A DNA stretch of 64,000 nt, taken from Closterium sp. NIES-65. Lineage: Eukaryota; Streptophyta; Zygnematophyceae; Desmidiales; Closteriaceae. The notes under the pieces were generated by a model. The model did no database searches, was not told the DNA's origin, and saw only the letters and a list, made by a program, of their open reading frames with translations. Where the stretch lies: assembly GCA_948144175.1 (NCBI GenBank), contig CANXME010000897.1, forward strand, positions 1 through 64,000. The letters run 5' to 3'. How positions within the stretch are numbered: position 1 is the first letter of the stretch; every line of letters starts with the position of its first letter. Positions 1 to 10,451 of this stretch are shown here, one piece after another. Both the position numbers and the translations under genes were made by a program.

Positions 1-2100
1 CCCACTCCGTAGATGCCTTCTCCTCTCGCATCAATTGGGAGGGTTGAACACACACAACCTAGCCAACTGATGTCATTGAAAACGAGGCAATGTCATTTCC
101 AGAGTGCGCCTCGATGTGTACCCTGCCGTGGCAGGGCTAACCTGGGTCACAACTCAGATATGGCAGGGTCCCTGAAACACATCCAGGGACCCTGGTTACA
201 GCGAATCATGTGAATTGTGAGGAGCCAGCCAGTTTGCTTGGCGGGCTGAGGTGGCCTAATTTCAGCACTGAATGTTCCGGGTTGAGTCAAAATTCAGCAC
301 TTGAATTCAAGACTTTACTAGAGTGTCAACACATCGTGAAAGTAGTTGAAGTTCAAGTACGCCAAGGGCTCCAGTATAGCAGAATCCTAAGTCGATCTAA
401 AATGCAGCGCGGGGGGAGGGGAGAGTGAGGACGTTTTACATAAGCAGGAGTGTGTACAAAGGGAAGGGCTATGAATGTATACGTCGGGCTGGCCTCAAAG
501 CCAGCGCTTGAATTCTCTGAGCTGGGCTCAAACAAACACTTGAATTAAAGGATAAATAGGAAAAATGCCCTTGTAGCGACAGGCCTGGTGACGAAGATGC
601 GCTGGCTTGGGTGGGTCCCTCTTGAGTCACCACAGGATGCAATGCAAGCCCACAACCACAACGTGATGGAGCTGCCGCGGATTGTAATCCACGCAAAAAC
701 GACCCAATCGCAGCAGTAGCAAGGTGGACGCCCAATTGCATGTGACGTGGAAACCGATCACGCTTAGATGGCATTCCTGGGGATGGCCAAACGCCAAACG
801 TCTGGACATTTGAGCGTTGGGGGCACGTGCCTTCAACGAGGCAGCCCACCAACACGAATCTGGCGTTCCAATGTACCTCCGTGCGACGTTTTCGCACGAC
901 TGGTGTTCAGTAGTGTAGTTGACTCAACGTGCAACTGTAATGGCGCAGCTGTAAACACCAGAACGAGGGCCAAAACCATTTGGGGCATTGGAAAAAAACA
1001 AATCCACCTGGGATGGTTGCGTTGAAGTAGCAGGTGTTTGTGTTGGTAGGGAATTCGGCACTGCATACCCTATGCGCGCGAGGATTGTCGATTCAGCAAG
1101 GAATATTTTCGAGGGTGCGTGCCCTGGCTTGTTCAACGTCGAACAGGTCGCAGACGTTTGTTCGCGCACGAAATTAATTGGTGCGCGGGTGCAGATGTAC
1201 ACTTGGCGGGTCCGTACCAGCGACGATGAAAACTGCTGATGGGGATGTGTTGCCAACGGCACAAGGCAACTTTTACACGTCATTGGAGCGGCTAATGTCC
1301 AGGCCATCCCCAGGAACGCCCTCTTATTTCCCTTGCTTCCTGGGAAATATGACGACAGGTGGCACACGTGATATCTACGTCAGCGAGTCGCACGTCGGGA
1401 AATATCCTTGGTGTTGATATCCAGAACTATTATTGCCTTCTAAACAGCACTTCTATTTGACACACCAAGTCAAGTGCAGGTGCAATAATATATCTTTCTG
1501 GCTGCTCAAAAAGTAATGTGATGCTGGTAGCTACAAATGATAAGCCGAGTTCAGAATAATGCGATCTTCCGCGTAGCTTGGAACATGGTATATTATACAT
1601 ATGAATACTGTATGTCGTCCTCAAAGGGAGCACATTACATGGTACTTGATTGAGGTTGCGTAAAAATCAGCTACAATCAGCATACGACTGGAGCCATTTG
1701 CATTTCACATTGGCCCTACTGTAAAAGCCCCAGCTTAAAATACGCGATAACTGCCTCACAAACAATGCACTATGCAAGCACGCTAAATTGTGCAAGCAGC
1801 TGAACTTTTGATGTTATCAATCATCATTCCATTACACGGCACCACTAGTCCATGTGCCATACCACGATATTTTTTTCGTCTAAAACGGTCTGAACAAGGC
1901 GTCGGCCGCCCACCATTTTCTGTTTTTCAGCCTTTCAGCGAGAAACGTCATGATGTTGAGGGTCCCTCCAACGTGGTCGTATCAAGTATCTCACGCCACC
2001 TGCTCTGAAGCTACAGGTAGCAGGAAGGAGGGGGTTCAGGTTGGACAGCAGGCCAAGAGCAGGTAGAAAAGAACGAGTTTGAGTAAGTTAGGCATGGATT
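1..2100. other. intergenic, no gene recognised
   Basis: No open reading frame here has recognisable domain content on either strand, and codon-like bias is absent. The stretch holds short low-complexity patches but no obvious inverted terminal repeats, tRNA or rRNA. It lies downstream of the minus-strand kinase gene, whose stop codon is at about 3109, so part of it could be distant 3' flank. Confidence 0.6.
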
Positions 2101-2117
2101 GGTGGGTGGGAACGACG

Positions 2118-2290
2118 GTGGGAGGGAGGGAGAGGAGGAGGGAGGGAAGGAGGGAGGGAGGGAGGGAGGGAGGGAGGGAGGGAGGGAGGGAGGGAGGGAG
2201 GGAGGGAGGGAGGGAGGGAGGGAGGGAGGGAGGGAGGGAGGGAGGGAGGGAGGGAGGGAGGGAGGGAAAGAGGGAGGGTGGGAGGGAGGG
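2118..2290. repeat. (GGGA)n microsatellite
   Basis: About 150 bp of almost pure GGGA tetramers with a few AGGA and TGGG variants at the edges. All the Arg/Gly and Pro/Ser reading frames across it are repeat artefacts. Confidence 0.97.
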
Positions 2291-2555
2291 GGAGGAATTC
2301 AGGTATGCATGAATGCATGAGCAGTTGAACACAGTTGAAGCATGAAGGCATGAGTAGCATGGGGATGGTGGAAGCAAGAACATATGTGGACATTGAGTCA
2401 GGCTGCATGTCCTTTTCAATTATTATAGCATGCATAGGCAATCAGCCCCAGTTCTTTTAACCGCGCCAACTATTTCCGTCAGTAGTAAAGAATGTTTAGA
2501 TCCAGATATTTTAGCACACACCAACACACCCAGATATATATTCAAACACACACGC

Positions 2556-2571
2556 ACGCACGCACACACCC

Positions 2572-2623
<52 letters not shown>

Positions 2624-2645
2624 ACACGCACGCACGCACACACAG
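2556..2645. repeat. (CA)n / poly-C / (CA)n compound microsatellite
   Basis: A cytosine run of roughly 37 bases is flanked on both sides by CACACA and CACGCA tracts. Long homopolymers like this are prone to length error, so the exact length in the assembly is uncertain. Confidence 0.95.
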
Positions 2646-2649
2646 CCAC

Positions 2650-3108
2650 CCAGACCACACCACCAGAATGCCACACCACAAGCACAGCCAAAAAAAATGG
2701 GCGGCACACCAACGAGTGTGCTCCGTTGAAGCACATAACACACAAAACACTTAACTAAATGTGGAATCCTAGTTGGTGTATTGGCTAGAGAGACAGCAGC
2801 AGTTGATTGAGAGCGATTGAAAGAGTGTGGGAATGAGAGTGAAAGAGAAGAGACTGAAAGAGTGTGAGGAAGAGAGTGAAAGAGTGCTGTTTCTGGCCTC
2901 AGCCTAGACACTTACCTGTTGTCGCTGAACCCCTGGTGAAGTATAATACCTTCCTGCCCATGCTGTAATCCACTCTTTTGAATGGAAAGGAGCCCTTGAG
3001 AAAGAGAGTGAAAGAGTGTGCAGGGTGGCACCTGAGCTGAGGGCAGTCAAAGGAGTCGTTGCGGATGAAGCGATTCCTAGTGGATGAAGCGAGTGAGGAT
3101 AGGGTGAG
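2650..3108. other. 3' flank of the kinase gene
   Basis: No gene is seen. On the plus strand there are loose direct repeats of GAGTGAAAGAG-type sequence (about 2815-2890 and 2990-3020). It directly follows the kinase stop codon on the minus strand and probably includes its 3' UTR. No polyadenylation signal could be assigned with confidence. Confidence 0.5.
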
Positions 3109-6100
3109 CTAGAGTCTAGAGAGTGAGCGCTTGTCAAGCTGGCAGCAATGATTGCAAAGCTTGAAAAGGCTGGACACCTGGGGGTTATCAAAGGAGTCGT
3201 CGCGGATGAAGCGGGCGAGGAGGTCGAGTGGGGGGCGGAAGGCTGGGTCCTCGCGCAGACACATGATGGCAGCGGCAGCAGTGCGCCACAGTGATGCGCG
3301 GTCGTAGCGGCCCCTCAGGCACGGGTCCACTATCGCCTCCACCTGCATGCTCTTCAGCTTCGGCAGCGCCTGCATGGGATGGGTGACGGGGGTTGGGGGG
3401 TTGAGGGAGTTGAGGTTGTTTGGAGAAGCATGGGTTGACCAGGCATGGGTCCACTATCGCCTCCACCTGCATGCTTCAGCTTCGGCAGTGCCTGCATGGG
3501 CGGCAATTAGGGGTGGGATTGTGTTTGAGGTAGGCATGATGGAGAAAGCATGGGCCCCTCAGGCACGGGTCCACTATCGCCTTCACCTGCATGCTCTTCA
3601 GCTTTGAGAGCGCCTGCATCGGTGGCGGATGGGGTTGGGTAAGGGGATTGGTAGGTAATGAGGAGGCACATGATAGCAGCAGCAGCAGTGCGCCGGAGGG
3701 ACGCACGATCGTAGCAGCCCGGCCCCTCAGGCATGGGTCCACTATCGCCTCCACCTGCATGCTCTTCAGCTGTGGGTTGGGAGTGCCTGCACGGGTGACG
3801 GATGGGGATGAGGAATTAGAAGGTGGTTGAGTTAGGGCTTGGGAGAATAGGGAACCATGGGGGAAAGCAGGGCATGGCTTTCACGGGTCCACTATTGCCT
3901 CTGTCACAACTTGAGCTTAGAATCCATGCATTAGTAATGAGCTTGAAGCTCTTTACGTACATCCAGGATAAGCAAGAGATGGATGGGGAGGGAATCTGGG
4001 GCAATATCTAGGGATTGGGGGTAACCCCAAGGCAATCTCCAATTGGTGGGTCCGGGATTGCTTGGAGATCACATTTGGGTTTGGTTGGGATGTGAGTGTA
4101 CACCCAACCAAACACTAAGTGCTAACTACACTAAACTAGGATGTAAGCAAGTACAAGTACAAAATGTGAGATTGGGGGTTAACACGAGCAGCCTCCACCT
4201 GCATGCTCCTCAGCTTTGGGAGCGCCTGCATGCTCCTCAGCTTTGGGAGCGCCTGCACGCTCCTCAGCTTTGGGAGCGCCTGCATGCTCCTCAGCTTTGG
4301 GAGCGCCTGCATGCTCCTCAGCTTTGGGAGCGCCTGCATGCTCCTCAGCTTTGGGAGCGCCTGCATGCTCCTCAGCTTTGGGAGCGCCTGCATGCTCCTC
4401 AGCTTTGGGAGCGCCTGCATGCTCCTCAGCTTTGGGAGCGCCTGCATGCTCCTCAGCTTTGGGAGCGCCTGCATGCGTGGGCGTTGGGGTTGGGCTTGTG
4501 GTTGAAGTTGAGGTTGAGAAAGTATAGGTTGTTTGGAAAAGCATGGGTCGCATAGGCATGGGTGCACCATCGCCTCTTCCTTCATGCATGGGCGGCTGTT
4601 GCGGCTGGGTTCGGTAAAGGGGAAAGGATGAAATCGGGACTGGGTTGGGATTGGATAGGACAAGACTTGGGGATGGCATTGAGAGAGGTTGAGAGGGTGA
4701 GGAAGAAACTGGTGGATAGGGTAGTGTGTGTGGAAACATGGGCAGGCTGTGCAAGCACAGGCCCACTACATGCCTCCACCTGCGCGCTCTTGAGCTTCTA
4801 TCCTTGGTACGGGTTTGTGCTGGGATTGGGGTCGGGGTTGGGGTACGAGAGCATGGACATTTTGGCTTTATCTGCGGGAGGTTCATTGCCATGGTATGTT
4901 CTTGACACGCCTCCTCACAAACCCCTGACCAGCTCTCCCCGCTCACCCACCCAGACGACGAGGTTGTTGTCCTCATCCCGGGAAGGGTCCATCTGAAAGG
5001 CACGTTCTTTGTCGTTGCAGGGTAGGTTTTGAGATTTGAGAATTCAAAATATCACATGGAACATTCTTTGACACACGCCTCCCGAGTGAGCATAAAACCC
5101 CCGCCCACCCAGCTCTCCCCCGTCCCCCACACACCCAGCTCTCCCCCGTCCCCCACTCACCCAGCTCTCCCCCGTCCCCTACTCACCCAGCTCTCCCCCG
5201 TCCCCTACTCACCCAGACGACGAGATTGTTGTCCTCATCCGGGGGAGGGTCCATCTCAATGGCGCGCCGCCCGGTGATGATCTCGAGGAGGACAATCCCG
5301 AGGCTGTAGGCGTCAGAGGTGGGCCCCATGTCGCCGAACATGAAGTACTCGGGTGCCATGTACCCTAGCGTGCCCTGCACCTCCTGCACCTCCCCCTGCT
5401 CGCCGCCCTCCTCCAGAAACAGCGCAAGTCCAAAATCCGCAAGCTGGGGGGGAAAGGGAGAAGGGATGAGGGGAGGTGGGGAGGAGAGGGGGGTGGGGAT
5501 GTGGGGAGGAGGGAAGAGAGAAGGGAGGAAGTGAGTGAGGGAGAAGAGGAAAGAGAGGAGAGAGTGTGGGAAGAGCGGAGCAGAGAGCGGGGCAATCTCG
5601 AGGCTGTAGGCGTCAGAGGTGGGCCCCATGTCGCCGAACATGAAGTACTCGGGTGCCATGTACCCCAGCGTGCCCTGCACCTCCTGCACCTCCCCCTGCT
5701 CGCCGCCCTCCTCCAGGAATAAAGCCAGCCCGAAATCCGCGAGCTGGGGGGGTGGGGGGAGAAGAGAGGAGGGAGGAGGAGAAAGGGAGGAAATGCAGAA
5801 GAAATGTAGAAGGGCGGAGGGAAGGAGGGTGGAGGGGAGGAGGGTAGGAGGGAGGAGGGGAAAAAAGAAGTGAGTGATGGAGGAGAGGAGAAAACGTGAA
5901 GGGTGGAGATAGAGCGAGGAGAGGAGATAGAGGGAGGAGAGAAGAGAGCAGGGAAATCAGAGAGGGCAGAAAAAAAACAATTTAAGAGGGTTTAGGGGAG
6001 GCGAATTGAGGAATCGAACCTTGGCTCACACAAGGCTGTTGTGATTTACCGGCTTGCAAAAGGCTGTTGTAATTAACCGGCTTGCAAAAGGTTGTTGTGA

Positions 6101-9100
6101 TTTACCGGCTCGCAAAAGGCTGTTGTGATTTACAGCCCATGCTACAGTCCAGAATCATCTCACCATGGGCTGCCAGTTGCTGTCAAGAAGCACGATGGCC
6201 GCTTTGAGGTCTCGGTGCAGCAGCATGCGTCCCATGCCGTGGTGCAGGTAATAAAAGAGTTGTTTTGAGACGTCTCAAAACAACACTTTTATCACGTAGC
6301 AGCATGCGTCCCTTGCTGTGGTGCATTTAGTGCACCGCCTCCCTCACACAACCCTGCTGCTGCTACCCGGTTCTCGCGTGGACACAAGAAGAAACTCACT
6401 CACCATGGGCTGCCAGTTGCTGTCAAGAAGCACGTTGGCGGCTTTAAGGTCTCGGTGCAACAGAGTGCGTCCCATGCCATGGTGAAGATAGTGCACCGCC
6501 TCACACAACCCTGCTGCGATCTGCACTCTCCTCGCCCAAGATAACCCACTCGCTGCCCCTCCCCCTCCTCCTCCTCCTCCTGCTCCTCCTTTGCTCTTTG
6601 TCTTCTTCGCCTTGCGTTTCTCGCCCTCTGACCGCACTCCCTTCCCGCCACCCCCTGCCTTGCTGCGCTTCCCCTGCCCTGCTGCTTCTCCTAATTTCGC
6701 CTCCCTCAGACTACCCAAACTCTCTTGCACCCCAACCGCCTCTTCCTTTCCAATTAGCTTCTTCCCCATCCCTTCTCCCTCCTCCTCTGCTCCCGCCCCA
6801 TCAGGCACTCTCTCCTCCTCTCCTTCCTCCCCCCCTTCCTCTTCCTCCTCCTCCACTTCCTCCTCTTCTTCCTCCCCATCTCCCCCCTCTCCCACCATCC
6901 CCCCCTCCCGTATCGCCTTCAAATACCCTTCCAAACTCCCTCTACTCAGCAACGGATAGATCAACATTCTCATGTTCCTTTCTATGCAAAACCCAAGCAG
7001 CTGGACAATCTTAGGGTGATTCACATGAGTCAACGCACTCATCTCCCCTTTAAACTCCGCCTCACCACTCTTACTCTTCCGCATAACCTTAATCGCCACC
7101 TTCTTTCCCTCCAGCAACCTCCCCTTGTACACGCGTGCGAACCCCCCACACCCAATCATATTCCGCTTCGCAAACCCATCAGTGGCAAGCGCTAGCTCTG
7201 CATAAGCAAACGCCCGAGGCACCAGCGGCAGATTGGCACAACCTACACCGGGAATCACAGTTCCATTCGACCCCACAGACCCGCTCCCCCTGCTGCTTCC
7301 TGCCCCGCCCAAGCCTCTCACTCCCAGCTTCCCTGCAATCCTGTGTCCTGCCACTGCCAGCACTGCTCGCTTACCCCGGGTACGAGTTACAGACGAGGAG
7401 GCGGAGGATGAAGAGGGGGAGGACGAGGCGGGAGGGACGGCAAGACCTGCAAGCCTTGCCAGGGCAGCAGCAGCAGGGGAAGCGTGAGACGGCTTCGACG
7501 CGTGCTGGTTCTGGTTAGAACCACTTTTGTGGCTGCTGGTGCTGCTGCTGCTGTGCGCAATGCGGGCACGCGAGGGCGAGTGTGAGAGCGAGTGAGAGGA
7601 AGAACGGTTGTGCTTCCCGGGGCGGGTGCGAGAGGGAGACGAGGAGTTGCTGCTGCGATGCCAGAAGGTGGAGGCACGCAGGAGAGCAGCGCGACGGGGG
7701 ACAGCAGCAGCAGCAGCAGCAGCCTGGAAGTCTCCCCCTTCTTCTTCCCTGCCTGTGTCAGCAGTGGAGTCGACAGCAGCGACAGCGGCAGCCGCTGCGG
7801 CAGCAAGAGTGGCGTTGGCATCTAGAGTCCTCCCTCCTGCTGGTTCTTCGCCTGCCATTCCCCCCTCCCCCCCCCACATTTCGTTGGCATTGCTCTCGCC
7901 CCCATGCATATGAGGCAATGAAGCAGCGGATTGTGCGGAGGAGGAGGAGATGGAGCTGGGAATCATGTTGGGAGAAGGGAGAAATTCGCCTGCGAGATGC
8001 TTGCTGGGTGCGTGCTTGGTCAAGCGCATGCTGCGAATGCCAGCCTTGGAGAAGAAAGGGGTGAGAAGGGAGGAGCCAGGAGTGCGGACGGGGACGGATG
8101 GGTGCCGAGCGGTATTACTACGTCCCGCAGCAGCACCACTACCACTAGTACCACCAGCAGCAGCAGCAGCAGCGGCGGCGGCGGCGGCGGCGGCGATTTC
8201 CCCGCGCGTTTTCATACCCAGGGCACCATCTGTGGTGCTTGCTCTGTGTGCCAGCATCTCCGCTCTCCGCGACAAAGGGCTCACGCTCCTGCTGCTGTTA
8301 CCGCTGCTCGCGGCACTTGCCGCCCTGATGCTAACCAAATCTTCACTACTTGACACCGCCACCATGCCTCTCCCACTCCCACTCCCACTCCCACTCCCAC
8401 TCCCACTCCCACTCCCATTACTCTCCTCCACTCTGCCCCCCCGCCTGCTCTCTGCTCCCTCTCCCGTGCTGCCGATTCCCCTCCCTGCATCGTCCCCATT
8501 GCTGGTTTCTGCTAACCAAGCCTGGGAAGGTCCACCAATCTCCGAGGCATCTCCCATGCTGTTCCTGCGGCTGCGATCCATACTCATATTGCTGCTCCTC
8601 CTCCTGCTCCTCTCACCCCTGCTGCTGCTGCTGCTGCTGCCGCTGTCGCTGCTCTTACCAGTGCTGGCGCCAATGCTGGTGCTCTGTGCTCGTCTGCTTG
8701 TTGCAAGCCCAAGCCTGTAGCTAATCTCCCGTATTACGGAATCAGCACCAGCGGCACCAGAAGGAGCAGAACCATGGGTATAAGGGTCGCCGATACCGCC
8801 GCGATTTTTCCCTTCTCCTTCCTCCTCCCAATCCTCATCCTCCTCCTCCTCCTCTTCCTCCTCCTCCTCCTCCTCCGCCTCCTCTTCCTCCCCTGTGACT
8901 CCCATCAGCTCTTCCAGCTTCAATGGGGGAGGCCGCCGTCTAACTTCCCCGTCACAACCACCACCGCCGTCACAAGCAGCAACAGCATCACCAGCAGCAC
9001 CACCACTGCAGTCACGAGAATCGAACTGTTCATCCCCGTTCGCATCCGTCCCCCCTTCCTTCTCCCCAGCCTCCCCTCCCCCGCCTCCCGCCCCCTGCGT

Positions 9101-9682
9101 GCCTCTCGCCAGGCTGGCACTCCGGAACGACGCGATTCGCGCGAGCGTCAGCGTGCGCAGCTGCTGACTCCTGCTGACGTGGCCACTGCTGGATCCGCTC
9201 GCGTTTCCATATAATCCACCCACGTGGCCCACGTGGTGTCCGTTCCCCTGACAGCTCGAACCCTCTCCTTCTGCTGCTTGACACGGTGCTGGGCATGCTG
9301 CAGTACATGCTGCAGTACATGCTGCGTGCCCAGCAGCTTCGCCTGCTGTGCAACTCAGCCCGCCTTCCCTGCTCCGGCTAGAACCGCTAGAACCGCTAGA
9401 ACCGCTTCCAGAGAGAGACGCTCCGTGTGTTGTTGAGTCACTCGGCGGCAACGGCAACGGCGGCTTTTGCTTTAGAGAGGACGCGTGAGAAGCTGAGGTG
9501 AGCTCACGTGATGTTGGTGGTAGAGGAGGTAGAAGAGAGAGTGACTCTGCGATAGTTGAGGGATCATCATCATCAACCGTTGTTGGGTCCGCACCATTCT
9601 CGCCACCATGCTCACCAATCCCATGCTCACCACTCCCCAGCCCATCTGAACCCCGCCCTGCATCGTCCCCCCCCCGCGCCAC
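3109..9682 (-). CDS. RLK/Pelle-type protein kinase, three exons
   Basis: Probable Ser/Thr kinase, inferred exons complement(3109..3369, 5213..5443, 6404..9682), all phase 0 with GTGAGT donors and CAG acceptors, giving about 1,256 residues. Exon 1 has some 820 residues of low-complexity Ser/Gly/Ala/Glu sequence, then the kinase domain: glycine loop IGCGGFARVYKG (third Gly is Ala), VAIK lysine, HRDLKAAN catalytic loop. Exon 2 supplies LADFGLA, GTLGYMAPEY and DAYSLGIVLLEIITG. Exon 3 supplies the C-lobe ending near DPAFRPP. A Glu/Lys/Gly-rich insert of about 130 residues splits the lobes between GSLEGYLK and LSWARRVQIA. No signal peptide or membrane segment is visible, so it is receptor-like in the kinase only. 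The start at 9682 is provisional: the upstream open frame ending at 9627 is probably the true N-terminus. Introns contain several partial copies of exons 1, 2 and 3. Confidence 0.82.
3430..4800 (-). repeat. degenerate partial copies of kinase exon 3 in intron 2
   Basis: At least seven fragments resembling the 5' part of kinase exon 3 (SMQVEAIVDPCLRG region) lie in intron 2, at about 3443-3500, 3553-3620, 3660-3800, 3875-3903, 4190-4471, 4540-4595 and 4745-4800. The 3660-3800 copy extends to the AAAAIMCL region. They carry small deletions and point changes, so none can replace the functional exon at 3109-3369. Confidence 0.85.
4202..4471 (-). repeat. 27-bp tandem array, ten copies, derived from exon 3 acceptor
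   Basis: Ten head-to-tail 27-bp units, nearly identical (one C/T variant in unit 3). On the minus strand each unit encodes ALPKLRSMQ in frame and contains the CATGCAG acceptor of kinase exon 3 followed by the first exon codons. The array ends in a short match to the next exon codons (VEA) and then diverges. Confidence 0.97.
4893..5000 (-). repeat. partial copy of kinase exon 2 (3' end)
   Basis: The minus strand encodes MDPSRDEDNNLVVW followed by a GTGGGTGAG donor-like sequence, matching the end of functional exon 2 (DPPPDEDNNLVVW, 5213-5270) and its following intron. A degenerate palindrome (5027-5050) lies between this copy and the functional exon. Confidence 0.85.
5592..5747 (-). repeat. 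truncated duplicate of kinase exon 2
   Basis: Encodes LADFGLALFLEEGGEQGEVQ and on through GTLGYMAPEY and DAYSL with its own CAG acceptor at about 5747, nearly identical to functional exon 2 but cut off after DAYSLEI, losing VLLEIITGRRAIEMD and the donor. Part of the sequence between the two copies resembles polypyrimidine intron. Joining to this copy would truncate the kinase C-lobe unless another donor is used. Confidence 0.9.
6031..6133. repeat. approximately 28-bp tandem repeat, four copies
   Basis: Four imperfect units of the type AAGGCTGTTGTGATTTACC plus GGCTTGC in kinase intron 1, immediately downstream (plus-strand sense) of the G-rich stretch and next to the exon 1 end duplicates. 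Confidence 0.9.
6155..6362 (-). repeat. two partial copies of the end of kinase exon 1
   Basis: The copy at 6162-6250 encodes the catalytic-loop region ending NWQPM with a GTGAGATG donor-like site, but HRDLKAAN has become HRDLKAAI, losing the Mg-coordinating Asn. A second fragment, 6299-6360, matches the preceding codons (VHYLHHG region). The two are separated by the palindrome at 6251-6292. The functional version is at 6404-6540. Confidence 0.88.
6251..6292. repeat. 42-bp imperfect palindrome, TTTTGAG family, centre ACGT
   Basis: The 18-bp core TTTTGAGACGTCTCAAAA (6263-6280) is perfect. The symmetry extends to 42 bp around the same centre with one mismatched pair. It interrupts a duplicated piece of kinase exon 1. 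Confidence 0.97.
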
Positions 9683-10419
9683 TCGCTCTACCCAGCCTGC
9701 TTCTACTCATCGTCCGTTTCCACCCCAGTCCCCCCCTGCTCCCTCCGCCTCCTCCTCCTCCTCCTCCTCCGCCTCCACCACCACCTACAGCAGCACCGAA
9801 AGTGGTAGCACGAGGAAACATTCCCACTCTTCTCGGCACCTCCTCCTCCCCTCCTTCCCTCATCCCCTCCGCGTGTCTCACAACGCCCGCCCCCATAGTC
9901 ACAGATCTGGGGAAAGCAGCACCAGCCGCACCAGAAGCACTGTCAGTTAACCCCCCCATGCTGCTGTTGTCATCCCACGGCGTGGCAAGCAGGCGTTCGG
10001 CCAGACGGGTGCCTTGAAACCCTTGCTTCCGAGCAAGCAGATTCGCAACCGCAGAGTCACTAACCCCCCCAGCAGCAGCAGCACCACCACCACCCCCGCC
10101 ACTGCCGCCGCCATAAACAACAACACCCGTTCCGCCCGCACCTCTCATCGCCGCTCCCGATTCCCCACCACCGGTTCTCACACCAAAATCTCTACCAGCA
10201 GGCGCGGATCGAGAGTGTACGAGGGCTCGGCGGCAGGCGGAGATGCGGGAGGTGAGGAGGTTGCTCTGGCGGGAGAGGGAGAGCGCGGAGAGCTCCCCCA
10301 CGGCTGCTGCGACCTCTGCCGGGGCCATCATGGCCTGTGCCACGCGCTGTAACTGGATGATGTGCCGCACTGCCTCGTGCCACCGCTTGCGCGCTGTTAT
10401 GCTGCCGAGAGATGCGGGA

Positions 10420-10451
<32 letters not shown>

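Noticed and set aside
4202-4471. CRISPR-like array
   Set aside because: Units are contiguous with no variable spacers, and the genome is eukaryotic.
4043-5003. Plus and minus frames of repeated LHAPQLWER, MLLSFGSAC or HAGAPKAEE
   Set aside because: Translations of the 27-bp array, which is intronic exon debris.
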